Of a DNA stretch of 64,000 bases, positions 11,286 through 22,829 are shown piece after piece. Within the stretch, counting starts at the first letter, position 1. Every line of letters begins with the position of its first letter. The position numbers and the translations under genes are program-made. The notes under the pieces were generated by a model that was given only the letters and a program-made list of their open reading frames with translations, was not told the origin of the DNA and did no database searches. The DNA comes from Gadus chalcogrammus (Eukaryota > Chordata > Actinopteri > Gadiformes > Gadidae): NCBI RefSeq assembly GCF_026213295.1, contig NC_079419.1, positions 23,017,318-23,081,317 of the forward strand, given 5' to 3'.

Positions 11286-14025
11286 TCACCAGGCCGACGC
11301 CGCCTCTGCCTCGGCTCGGTCGGCGAAGACGCAGGAGCGCGAGCGCCTGCGGAGCATGACGGCCCCGCCCGGTGCCGACTTGTGGCTTAGGCGGAGGTAG
11401 AGGGCGGAAGTCAGGAACCTGGGGTAGCAGTCCTTCTTCATCAGGCTGAACACGGTGCGCTGGGCAGCCTGGAAGCAGTGCTGCGTGGGCTGGGTCATGG
11501 CGCTCTGGATGGCCGTCCTGGTGGCGTGGTCGATGTTGACCTGCGGAGGGAGGAGCAGGAGAGGAAAGGCTGGTTGAGGTCTGAACATGCACAGAGGAAT
11601 AATACAAACCTTTTTGTCTTTTTTCTTGATACTGATACTTTCCAAATATAAATCCTGCTGCTCCTCAGACTCTTGCATGTGTTGGTTGAAGACCACCTGA
11701 CTAATGTGGCTTTAGCATGGACCTGGCCATGTTTACTCTCTCTTTGTAAACTGCTCCAGATACTTTAGTTTGTTCACAGTTTTTTTTCGTTGCATACGTA
11801 GATCCTGCTTCTCAGACTGAGAGTGCGTGGGCGACAGGCTTGTTCAGCTCTGCAGTAGCAGCAAAGTGTGGTGGAGCTCTCAAACCAATGCGTCTCCACC
11901 GTGTGACGTCAGTTTCAGTAGCTGCGTGTGAAACCACGGTTGGCTTGCCCTGAAGTAACGGGTTCCTGGTTTTCTGAGTTCACGCTGTCTTCACTGTGAA
12001 CCCCGGCTGCCTGTTTCCCCCTGAGGACCACGGTGTTCAAGCTCCCCTCTGCTAGAAGGGAAGGGCTTAAGAAGGGGCCTTTGGGGGGGTTGTTGTGTTA
12101 CAGATAGCGGCTACACTCATTCATGGACCAGGATACTTCACATTGAAATGACTGTCTCATGGCAATGGTCCTGCTAGCTCATTGCCATCCTCTCTGACTC
12201 AGCTGCTAGAGCATGGCACTAACCCCCGGTGGGGTTGAGCTTTAGATTCCAACTGATGCCACCCGTGCTAAGAATGTATGCACTAAATGTCTTGTAAGGT
12301 GCTTTGAATAAAAGTGCCAAATGGTATATCTATAAATATTTTGGTATTTATGGCAAACCAGATGCGTGAATATATGCTGTCCATACCTCTTTAGGGGCCT
12401 CTGATTGGATGAAGATGGTATAAATCTGCTTGGCTCTAGAGAGTCGTTTGGTATCTGAGTCCACAGTCTTGTAATCTTCACAGGCCAGCCAGAACTCAAT
12501 GTTCTCCTCGCTGAATTCTGTCCGGAGGAACTGAGAGAAGGTTTCCACACCGTCTTGGAGACGGAGAAACAGATACATGTCATTATTGACTGTGTGTGTG
12601 TGTATGTGTGTCTGTGCGTGTAGAGTGTGTGTATGTGGCATTGTTTCAGTTCCACACTGAAACATTATGGTGTCTGATCCTGGTTGTAACTAGAATTTGG
12701 GCATATGAGGTCTGGTCACTTTCTATGTGAGTATTTATATAAAATAAACTTTGTATAACCTATAACATAGTAACATAATTATTAAGAATTACAATTTAGA
12801 TGCATGTCTTTAATTTACAAATTAATTCTAAAATTGAATGAATAATAGCTGTTATTTAAGTTGTTAGTCGTAGGGATAATCAAGGGCGAGGATATTGACT
12901 TATTAGAGATATTAAGAATTCAATTGTCAAGTAAGTACATTTGTCTCAAACCTCTCCCCAACATCCCCTTTTCGCAGGTCTTTTTGTAGCCTCAACCTGA
13001 TTGGCTGCTATAAACAGCAATAAGGAAGTGGAAGGCTTCTGTATTTGAGCTGCTTCCCTGGTTACAAAACAAAGTCTTAGGCCTCTTTCTTTGGGCCAAT
13101 TACCCCCCAGGGCAAACAAAAACACAACTCACTGTTCCTCATTCCAGGGAGAGCATTACAACGAGACAATGACATGGACATTGTGTATGGCAGCACACTA
13201 AACTGTTTTGGACGGCCATTTGCCACAATCAGTAGAGAAACACTTTGAGGTTCAATCTTACCTGAGCAGCTGAGCAGCTCCTCAAACGACTGGCTCCATC
13301 TCAGAGCTGTCTCCACGGAGATACTGCAAATATGCAACACAGTCATCAACAGTTACCTAATTGTAAAACGAAAAGAGTCAAACCGTGGCTCATTTGTTAA
13401 AGCATGTGTGGATGTTATTGTTCCAGGTTGATGCAGTCCTGATTCATAGGGAAGGGATGGATGTAACATGGCTGACTTAGGAAACGACATGATTGAAAGA
13501 ATAGAGTCCACACACTGTATATCGCTCCCAATAGGTTTTTCTCCCACAACTAAAGCAATGTAAACATTTAACATTGGGATTATGCGATCCCAATGTGAAA
13601 CATTGAGCTTCAATTTATTGGTGGATACAACACACCGTGGGAGCGATCCACAGAGTGGCCTCTACTCTTTCGTATTGTTTCTACTAACAGAGATGAGCCT
13701 AAGACTGCGCACGGTTCTTGTTACAGGGTTCTGGCTCACTTTTTGGGCGCTGCAGGTGTCTTCTTATTGCGGCTGACGTTCTCGTGGGAGCCTGACTTAG
13801 TCAGGAACAGACTCAGACGGCTCCGGTGCTCCTTGTCCTTCAGCCTGAGAACAGAGGAGACGCACAATCACACTCTCTCTGAAGCAAATCCCAAAGGGGT
13901 ATTGATGCCAAGCAATCTCACGTATTGGGATCTGCTGTGTTGGTGAAGGAACCAACACAACAGGACCCTAACTCAAGATACAACAGTTTAAAAAACAATG
14001 TCAACAGTCCCTTTCTTACTCTAGG

Positions 14026-14111
<86 letters not shown>

Positions 14112-14990
14112 ACTTTCTCTCCATCTCTGTATCTCTCTCTCCTCTGTCTCTCTCTCTTTCTGTCTCGCCCTCTCTGTATCTCTCTCTATATGTAGTAGTA
14201 TTTCTATGTAAATATATCTGTTCACATAAAGCTTGAATTCATAGGTAACACTTTGAAATATGGGTAAATTAGTTGACGATTATGAACAATAGTTAATACA
14301 GCAATAAGCATAATGATATAGTATTAGGATAGGGATTAGGGTAAGTGGGTTGGAATTCGATTTAACCATAACCCTGTTAAATTATGTATACATTAATACA
14401 TTAGTTAACATGCACACTATTAACTTAGTTAATATGAACAACAATAGTAAATGATTACTTAAACAATATTTAACTGTTAATTAACTTTTAGTTACTGCTT
14501 ATTACTGTGTCTACTATTATTTGTTGGTTAACTAATGGTGAATTAGTGTACCCTTAATGCAAAGGGTTACCAACATATTTTAAAAAGCTGACAATAATTC
14601 ATATGACATCAGTATAGTGGAGTAGTAGTACATACGTTCATATGACATTACATTAGTATAGTGGAGTAGTAGTGCATACATTCATATGACAATTGTATAG
14701 TGGAGTAGTAGTACATACATTCATATGACAATTGTATAGTGGAGTACGGGTACAAATTCTTTAAGAAGCAAATAACTGAAGGATCTCGTCTTCCTCGTCT
14801 TGAGAGAAAAGATTCATAATTCTGACGGATTCTAACAGAAAGCTAGCAAAACCTCCCATGTCTCTTCAGTTTCTGAAAGAAAGCCGCGTCCATTGCAGTA
14901 CTGACCTGGTGGCGTCCAGCTCCTTCATGGTAGACGTGTGATGGTCCTGTGGACGGAGCATGTTGTCGCACAGCGCTTCCTCCTTTCCAA
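11286..14990 (-). CDS. rgs18: R4-type RGS protein, RGS18 (five coding exons)
   Basis: This is a GTPase-activating protein for Gi/Gq alpha subunits; mammalian RGS18 acts in platelets and other haematopoietic cells. Exons: 14906-14990 (start chosen at ATG 14959-14961), 13740-13844 ([19 protein letters not shown]), 13262-13323 ([20 protein letters not shown]), 12387-12553 (167 nt, [20 protein letters not shown]) and 11286-11540 ([12 protein letters not shown] to TGA). Phases join without a stop into 214 residues. The RGS box ends near [14 protein letters not shown] tail with [10 protein letters not shown] follows, the arginine/serine tail typical of RGS18. The Asn that contacts G alpha in most R4 proteins is Ala here (QSAMTQP), in line with the non-Asn residue of mammalian RGS18. 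Exon 1 has an AG acceptor at 14991-14992, so an upstream exon with an earlier start is possible. Confidence 0.9.
12194..12325 (+). repeat. tRNA-derived SINE in an rgs18 intron
   Basis: The head 'tgactcagctgctagagcat' resembles a tRNA A-box region. The tail 'gctttgaataaaagtgccaa' resembles the common fish SINE ending 'ctctggataagagcgtctgc'. It lies in the intron between the last two coding exons of rgs18, on the opposite strand. Confidence 0.6.
14029..14110. repeat. (CT)n microsatellite in rgs18 intron 1
   Basis: About 80 bp of uninterrupted CT, followed by degenerate CT-rich DNA to about 14190. Confidence 0.95.
14244..14571. mobile_element. MITE with GGTAACACTTT-type inverted ends
   Basis: The ends GGTAACACTTT (14244) and AAAGGGTTACC (to 14571) are near-perfect inverted repeats enclosing an AT-rich, TTAGTTAA-rich body of about 330 bp without a reading frame. 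It lies in rgs18 intron 1. Confidence 0.65.
14600..14755. repeat. Tandem repeat, unit about 45-50 bp
   Basis: Four imperfect copies of 'attcatatgacaattgtata' followed by 'gtggagtagtagtacatac' stand head to tail. The unit length varies because of a small internal duplication. Confidence 0.75.
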
Positions 14991-15312
14991 CTGAGAAGTC
15001 ACAGAAGGGGAAACAAACCCATAGGCCTTCCCTTTACTATCTTTTGTCTCTTCCTTTTTCGCTTGACGCACATACGTAGTTGACATACATACTTAGCCCG
15101 TCGTGTCTTAGTTTTGACCCGCTACACGCTTGTGTTTTGATGGTTTTGTATTGAACTCCCAGTGCCACACTTTGGACCACTGCTCATTCTAGCTCTCTTA
15201 AAGGTGTGGGTGTTCTGCCTGCTTTTGGTCTCCTGTCGTTGGGTTTCCTGTATTAAGGGGAAGCCAGCGACGGCTCAGGGCATGGCGGTAGCTAGAGAAC
15301 CCCCCCTATGGA

Positions 15313-15930
15313 TTGGTTACACTGTAAGACTTTGATCCAACAGTGATCTACTGTATTCAGGTTTTACAGTAAAATACTGTGAAAAACAGTGTATTGTGGG
15401 AGTCGCAATGATCGTTTAAGCATTTCCTCTGTCAATGTGTACATTTACAGCCATATACTGTAAATAGCAAAGAATCATGGGAAAATAACGTTTGCCTTGT
15501 TGGAGTTTGGGGAATTCGGGCACCGCCACAGAGGTACTTGGGGGTGGGTCTGAGGTACAGGATAACACCTTTGTTGGTTGTGTTTTCTAGGTGATGAAAT
15601 AAAAGGCTGCTCTCTTGGAAAGGTCGTTGTTGTATATCGGGTGTTTGTGAGTGGGGACCCCGTTTATATGGCTAGAGGCCAGGTGCCTCCTACATATCCG
15701 GTTTACATCAGATAGTAGCTAAATGCTGACATGCTTCTAAATGATCTTTTCACATCATGCTATCTACACAAACTAACTAACATGAAAGCTAAGACTCCAA
15801 GGAGTCCAATGGTGCAAGCCTCATTGTTTTGCTGCCAGTAAATTACTGTAATATTACAGCGGCATGCTGTATGTTGAAGCAAGCTACTGCATTTATATTA
15901 TAAAGCAATATTACTGTAAATAAACGTTGA
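15313..15930. repeat. Interspersed repeat rich in ACTGTAA/TTACAGT
   Basis: Both ends and several internal sites carry short 'tttacagtaaa' and 'tactgtaaat' palindromic motifs, a pattern seen in fish MITE families. Exact termini and target duplication could not be set. Confidence 0.35.
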
Positions 15931-16280
15931 CGTAGGTGACTCATAGCAGAGCAGCAGATGTAACAAAGGGCCCGGCTCCTCTGATGCGTGGAGGGGAAGG
16001 TTGGTAGACAAGCTCGCTGAAGGCTGCGGCAAATTATGTCAGACAGACTAGATACTCAAGGTAGAAAAAAGAAAACAGCCCGACTGTAATGAATGATAAA
16101 ATGTGTGTGTGTGTTGGTGTGTGTGTATCTGGGGCCCCAGCTTTTTCCTGAGAACCGAGGCCCTAATGTAGAGTGACAAACTCAGTGTGACACAGCAGAA
16201 GGGCCCTGGGGAATAGGTGCATTCTGCAGCTGATGGAGACAAATGTGATGTCTCTGTTCGGGAGGAGAGAGGGAGAAAAT

Positions 16281-16337
<57 letters not shown>

Positions 16338-16412
16338 AGGGAGAGGGAGAGAGGGAGAGGGAGAGGGAGGGAGAGGGAGAGGGAGAGGGAGAGAGAGAGA
16401 GAGAGAGAGAAA
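16281..16412. repeat. (GA)n / (GGGAGA)n microsatellite
   Basis: A pure GA block is followed by GGGAGA hexamer variants and a second GA block, about 130 bp in total. Confidence 0.95.
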
Positions 16413-16969
16413 ATAAACAAGGGGGGGAGGTGAACGTGTGCTCGATGGCTTTAAATGATATCTCCAGAAACACAAAACGAAAAGACCTTGACGATGTGTT
16501 CCATGTCTAAAGATAACAAGAAATGAATCCAGAATCTTCCGAAGCATTTATTTGTATCTACAGTAGCACAACATCTAAATCCTCACAGATCCACTGCCAC
16601 CCAGCTTAAGGTGAATGGAGGATCAACGTGAGGGGACAGTCACCAGCGGCATCAACAGCCAGTGGTAGATGGTGAGGTGTTGTGTTTCATTAACATAATG
16701 AAACAAAGAGAGTCCATTACTTTTCAGTGATGTCTTCAGCAGGACGCTCTGAGGGAGGCCTTAGCAGTGATGACAAGTCACAAAGGGACAGCTAGAGTAT
16801 ACCTTAGTTCCTACTGTATTGCTACAATATTACTCATTTTCAAGGAACTACTGCTACTTCATAAGGAGGGGAATCTGCTGGCAGCTCCCCTTCAGAGGAC
16901 TACGATGGGACCTTAAAACGCTTATAGATGCATTTTGATGCATTTACCTAGGAGGCTGCCAAACTCCAC

Positions 16970-17155
16970 CTAGGGGGCCACAGGGGGCCACACTCCACCT
17001 AGGGGGCCAAAGGGGGCCACACTCCACCTAGGGGGCCACAGGGGGCCACATTCCACCTAGGGGGCCAAAGGGGGCCACACTCCGCCAAGGGGGCCACACT
17101 CCACCTAGGGGGCCACACTCCACCTAGGAGGCCCCACTCCACCTAGGGGGCCCCA
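16970..17155. repeat. Minisatellite, CTCCACCTAGGGGGCCACA unit
   Basis: About eight variable copies of 'ctccacctagggggccaca', some extended by an extra 'gggggccaca', are arranged head to tail. Confidence 0.85.
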
Positions 17156-17778
17156 CTCGTCCTAGCTGACTTTCATTTGGCTCCTCCGGACAAAGGGCAG
17201 TGGTATTGAAGCTTGTTGTTATTGTAGATTGGTTTGCAGATAACGATACATGGCCTGGTGCATCACGTTGCCATGCAGGAGGTTCTCCCCAGTGTTTGTG
17301 GAGATGGCTGGTTCAACCTTTGCACACTGATAACTTCATGGTCAGCCCCAGAGTCCAATCAGACTGGGCCAGGTGAGGCTGCCGAAACCAGCCCTCATCC
17401 ACTCCCGTTCCCACAATCGTGTAAAACAATAAATAATGGAGAAAATACAAATACTAATAGGCAACAATGAAATCATGCGAGGCGTGGAAGTGCAGCAGGG
17501 CAGATGTGTGTGTGCTCCGCTGTGCAGGGAGACACTGTTGTCTGGAATACACAAGTATCTGTTGGCCGACTCGGAGAGCAGAGAAAGCATCACCTCGTGA
17601 CACCCCAGCAGCTACGAGAGGCCGGTGGAGCGCTACGGTGCTGGGTCTCCTCCCAGCCCCCGGGGGCCCCGGGCTGCTGAACCCAGCGTCAGTGAAGGTC
17701 TGCCCAGCAGAGTCATTAGCAGAGAGAATGAAGCCCTGAGCCTCGAGGCAGACGGCCTCGCTGCTCCTTGCTGCGGTC

Positions 17779-18035
17779 TGGGGAGGACCACCTTGTCCTC
17801 ACTGTGGTGGGCTCGGGGTCTTCTCTTCTCCTCTCACCTCTTGGGGAGGACACCTTGTCCTCACTGTGGTGGGCTCGGGGTCTTCTCTTCTCCTCTCACC
17901 TCTTGGGGAGGACCACCTTGTCCTCACTGTGGTGGACTCGGGGTCTTCTCCTCTTCTCCTCTCACCTCTTGGGGAGGACCACCTTGTCCTCACTGTGGTG
18001 GGCTCGGGGTCTTCTCTTCTCCTCTCACCTCTTGC
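17779..18035. repeat. Minisatellite, unit about 63 bp, four copies
   Basis: Four near-identical units run from 'ggggaggaccaccttgtcct' to 'ctcctctcacctctt'. Small CTC indels separate them. Forward frames are open through the array but have no support as genes. Confidence 0.85.
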
Positions 18036-18267
18036 TGTAGGGAAACAAAATGCGAACTTTCTTACATTTAAAAATTCACTATTTCCAATCTAAACCATAG
18101 AATGTTTTACATTTGTGTTCATGAAAATAAGCACAAATGTCCTTTCCTTATCAATATTAAAGTTCTTGTATTACTTAGCGATAATTTGTTATTTGTCAAT
18201 TGGATAAGTTAAATAAATGACCCGGAGTGAACTTTTAAGTGGATTACATCCATTGTTACAGGGGGCA

Positions 18268-18385
18268 TCACTGGCAGCTTGGGGCTTAGGAGGTAGAGTG
18301 GGTTGTATGTCGAGGTGTCCCAGGGCAAGGCCCCAGCCGCATGCCGTCCATATGGGCAGGTGGGGCGGCGAACTCCCTGCAAAAG
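18268..18385 (+). repeat. SINE head fragment
   Basis: 'ttaggaggtagagtgggttg' followed by 'tgtatgtcgaggtgtcccag' matches the tRNA-like head and 'tgtatgtcgaagtgtcc' body of a widespread fish SINE. The 3' tail is absent here. Confidence 0.5.
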
Positions 18386-19159
18386 CATGCTCCCAAAAAA
18401 AATTGTTCCTCAGTAAATCATTGCTCCAAGTTTATTTTTAATAATGTGATTGTCACATTAACTATCTATAGTTTCTGTAGGCTTTCCGACTATTTATGGT
18501 CTGTTGATATCAAATTGATGGTGGCGATTCTAGTTGAGTTTAACGTGTCATGCAATGTGGGGCGGCGGAGCTCAACGACGCGTCCCTCCGTATGTTTCTC
18601 GCATAACCCTGCAGGCTTGCAATAAGAATTGCAATCAGCGCTATAAGACGCCCATATGGCCGTAAAGTAGTCTGCCCCAAGGTCATATTCTAGGACTGTT
18701 GTTGTTTAAAATCGAATTACTCCACCTGTATCTTTTGGCATTGAAGACTATTTATTTATTTATTTCAGCAGGTATTTAAATTGCATACATGATTTCATAT
18801 CTGATTTCAAAAGTGTTGTTATTGAGAGATTTGCACACATCGTCGGGCCAAGTTCCAAATCGAAGGTCTGCTTGATTGATGACTTGTATTTCTACTTTTC
18901 ATGTATTTGCAATGCACTCGCTAAGCCTGTTGTTAAAATAAAATATGGAAGAAATAACTTCCCTATAAGGGACATCATATGACGAGTGTTGCGGATGGCA
19001 CTTCAAAAGCGTGCAGTAACATTAGGTAATTAGTTTATTTTTACAATTAGTTTAGTTAACATGTTTTAATGTAGCTCAAAATATATATGTAAAAAATATA
19101 TATAAATTGTGGGTGTGGTCATACGCCAATAGTTTCTGCCCCACCGAAATGAAGGGGCA

Positions 19160-19285
19160 CCGCACGCTACTAGCCCCTAGCCCTAACTGCTCCCAACCAG
19201 CTGGCTGTGCAAAGTTGATACCGCCTGCAGTGAATGTGTGTATGGATGGGTGAATGTTGGCCACATTGTAAAGCTGCTCCAGGAA
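19160..19285 (+). repeat. SINE tail fragment
   Basis: 'ctaactgctcccaaccagct', then 'gaatgtgtgtatggatgggt', then 'cattgtaaagctgctccagg' resembles the body and 3' tail of the same type of fish SINE as the head at 18268-18385. Whether both belong to one insertion cannot be told. Confidence 0.5.
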
Positions 19286-19814
19286 CCTGCCGACCCTCTC
19301 ATGCGCCCTGCGCCCCCAGTGGCTCACGGCGGACTACAGCTCGTGACCCGGAGACCGGGTGGAAGGAGCTTCTCCTCAAGCTGCTGCACTGGAGCACAGG
19401 CTGACGCATCCGGCACCGCGGGGGACCTCAGCGCCTCACGGTGCTCTCGTTGGGAGCACATGGGACCTGGGCCCTTCTCAGTCTGTGACCTTGTGTCCTT
19501 GTGAAATGTCATCTTTTGCAAACCAATACTCTCCCGAAACACAGTGTCCCGGAACGCTGTTGAAGGGGTCTCAACACATTTGATCAAGAATGCATCGGTT
19601 GGTTATTTGTGAATTTGGCAACACAGCCTTACGAAGCAGCAAACGAAACTAAGAACAGAACTAAATTCACTTTTGATAATTTTAGATTTAGAATATTGGC
19701 ATTTTTGCAGGAAATTACTGCAAATTGAAAAATGTGCGTCAGCGTATTGCGAAGTGGAAAGCTTGATAAACGCCTGGGGGGCAAGCTAGCCAGACGGCCT
19801 GTAACACTCACAGA

Positions 19815-20540
19815 CCCCCGCCCCACAGACCCACAGACCCCCGCCCTACAGACCCCCGACCTACAGACCCTCAGACCCCCGCCCCAAAGACCCTCAGACC
19901 CCCACCCCACAGACCCACAGACCCCCGCAGACCCACAGACCCATAGACCCCCGCCCCACAGACCCCCGCCCCGCAGACCCACAGACCCCCGCCCCACTGA
20001 CCCCCGCCCCACAGACCCACAGACCCCCGCCCCACAGACCCACAGACCCCCGCCCCACAGACCCCCGCCCCACAGACCAACAGACCCCCGCCCCACTGAC
20101 CCCCGCCCCACAGACCCACAGACCCCCGCCCCACAGACCCACAGACCCCCGCCCCACAGACCCCCGCCCCACAGACCCACAGACCCACAGACCCCCGCCC
20201 CACAGACCCCCGCCCCACAGACCCACAGACCCACAGACCCCCGCCCCACAGACCCTCTGACCCCCGCCCCACAGACCCACAGACCCCCGCCCCACAGACC
20301 CTCTGACCCCCGCCCTACAGACCCATAGACCCCCGCCCCACAGACCCACAGACCCCCGCCCCACAGACCCCCGCCCCACAGACCCACAGACCCCTGCCCC
20401 ACAGACCCCCGCCCCATAGACCCACAGACCCACAGACCCCCGCCCCACAGACCCACAGACCCACAGACCCACAGACCCCCGTCCCACAGACCCCCGTCCC
20501 ACAGACCCCCGCCCCACAGACCCCCGCCCCACAGACCCAA
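19815..20540. repeat. C-rich minisatellite, CAGACCCCCGCCCCACAGAC unit
   Basis: About 725 bp of 'cagacccccgccccacagac' and 'ccacagacccacagaccc' variants are mixed in irregular order. One strand is almost free of T. Every frame stays open for long stretches, which explains the 200-300 residue frames here; these are not genes. Confidence 0.95.
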
Positions 20541-20659
20541 GCATGACTAGAAAGTATGTTCTTCCAAGGTACATAGGGCTACACACCTGTTGTGCTTTGA
20601 GTAATCAGTGTGCACAGGTTAAACCAGGCGTCAACACACACACTGGGGACATCTGAAGC

Positions 20660-20850
20660 ACCATGAACATGAAGCACCATTCATGTTACGTGAATGGTGC
20701 TTCATGTAACATGAAGCACCATTCATGTAACACAAAGCACCATTCACGTAACATGAAGCACCATTCACGTAACATGAAGCACCATTCACGTAACATGAAG
20801 CACCATTCACGTAACATGAAGCACCATTCACGTAACATGAAGCGCCATTA
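20660..20850. repeat. 21-bp minisatellite with one inverted unit
   Basis: Repeats of 'catgaagcaccattcacgta' stand head to tail. One copy is inverted, so 20668-20683 and 20691-20706 form a perfect 16-bp hairpin stem with a 7-nt loop. Confidence 0.9.
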
Positions 20851-21009
20851 ATGTCACTTTTACAATCAACCGGTTTCCTACACCATCACCCTACATCCTT
20901 GTGTCTGGAGGGGCCCAGTAAAAGCCACCTAGATGGCGTGCAGCATTGTCTTTGTACCATGTACATTAGTCTAGTGCTACTACTCGTCATTGTAATGGTG
21001 CTCATCATG

Positions 21010-21240
21010 GTAGTTGTTACCGCACAGTGACACGCAGAGGAGACGTTGGGCTGTGGAGGAAGCTCGTCACTTCCCCCGTCTGCAGGTGCTGCCGTCTCGC
21101 GCCCCAGACCGGCTCCCCCCGCGGCTCAAGAGCAGCGCAGCGACCCACCCTGAGCTCACAGCATGCAAATGTATGTCGGCAGGGGGGGAGGGGGCGGGGG
21201 GGGCAAAAGAGGAAGCCAATGAGTTGAAACGGTAAAGTGC
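21010..21240. other. GC/CpG-rich patch, possible regulatory DNA
   Basis: This short patch is richer in CpG than its surroundings. It contains a GGGCGG-type box at about 21190 and an ATGCAAAT octamer at about 21164-21171. It lies about 6 kb upstream of the first rgs18 exon seen. No transcript feature supports a promoter, so this is only a candidate. Confidence 0.2.
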
Positions 21241-22028
21241 TGACAATGGGGGAGGGGAGGGGCTGAAAGGACTGCTTCCTTTCAGAAAGAGAGAGATCTT
21301 TTAACTGAACTCTAGCAATCGAAAAGAAAAATACAATAACCCTTAACCGCCTTGTCACTGGGGACAAATAAAAACAACAGCCTGGACATCGACAGAGAGT
21401 GCAAGAGACTGCAGGCTGCAAAGGCAACGTGGCAAACTCAGTATAGCACACACACAAAATATTCCACCAGTGAGTTAGAGATACAGAGAGAGACAGGGGG
21501 AGAGAGATAGGCGGAGAGAGCTATATGTATGCAGTATGTATAGTTATTTATACAATAGTTAGTTCCGACCGATAATTTGATTGGACAAGAGGCATTCCAT
21601 GAGTGCGGACATAGAGTATAACAGCACAGGGAATTTTGAATATACATGTATCACTCCACTTTAAAGGTTAATAACCGTTAATGTTATTAAGCTAGTGTGT
21701 TTATGGGTTGCTTGGCAACAGTTCAGTCCTAGTCCAGTTTGGGATCTATTTGTGTTGGTGGAGCCAAACAAACAAACAAATCTTAACATGTTGTTATCTA
21801 TTTCTGTTAACTAATAAATGGTGCTTGTAGAACTATCACACAACTGTGTTTATCTTCGGCACTCGGCTTACGGCCTCGTACCTACGACCAAACCACAGCT
21901 GTGCTGATATTCAGTACAACAGCACTCCTTCTTGTGTGATATTGCTTAAATATATCTATAACTAAAGACTGACGCCGTCATAAAGGAGCCATAGAAGCCT
22001 CACCCAAGTGCCCTCATCCAACAACAGT

Positions 22029-22192
<164 letters not shown>

Positions 22193-22336
22193 AAATATAT
22201 GCAAACTAACAAACCGATGGAAAAACAAAACATAAGCAAGACATCCGAACAAATTCAAAGCCACAGGGCAATAAATAAAGGTTTGGGTTTGTCTCTCCTT
22301 CCTCATGGTAGAAGTCAAAGGAAAAGCACCGTAGTC

Positions 22337-22339
<3 letters not shown>

Positions 22340-22370
<31 letters not shown>
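22340..22370. repeat. (CA)n microsatellite
   Basis: About 31 bp of pure CA repeat. Confidence 0.95.
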
Positions 22371-22372
<2 letters not shown>

Positions 22373-22735
22373 ACTGAGCTATGTTTCAAAGTGTACCGGT
22401 ATGGGTTGACGTATACATTTAACGTATTAGGACTAAATCAAACGTATTGACCTTGTGGTTTCTCTCATCACTCTTTGCAACAATGCTTCAAACTTCCTGG
22501 AAGAGAGCTATGTGCTGACGAGCACGGCCATTATGCTAATGCTGTTTGTTTACTGGTTCAGTTCCTCTCTCCGTCTCCCTGGGCTACGGCTCATACACGG
22601 TATACACCACCAGTGACGGACAAACAGACAGCTGGGTGGACAGCTGGCAAACAGACAGTTGGACAGACAAGGATAGATGGACGGAGAGACTGGCAGCCAG
22701 CCAGAAGCACAGCTAGGAAGATGGACGGATGGACT

Positions 22736-22737
<2 letters not shown>

Positions 22738-22828
<91 letters not shown>
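22738..22828. repeat. (CAGA)n tetranucleotide microsatellite
   Basis: About 90 bp of pure CAGA repeat. Degenerate GGACAGAC-rich DNA precedes it from about 22610. Confidence 0.95.

Positions 22829-22829
<1 letters not shown>

Noticed and set aside
18268..19285. One SINE split by an 800-bp insertion (head at 18268, tail at 19160)
   Set aside because: Head and tail look like the same kind of SINE, but no target duplication or inserted-element ends could be found, so they are kept as separate fragments.
19629..20586. Glycine/valine/tryptophan-rich and proline-rich frames of 130-300 codons
   Set aside because: All are translations of the CAGACCCCCGCCCC minisatellite; no non-repetitive coding sequence supports them.
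20660..20850. Regular short direct repeats that could suggest a CRISPR array
   Set aside because: Units are directly adjacent without unique spacers, and the genome is vertebrate.
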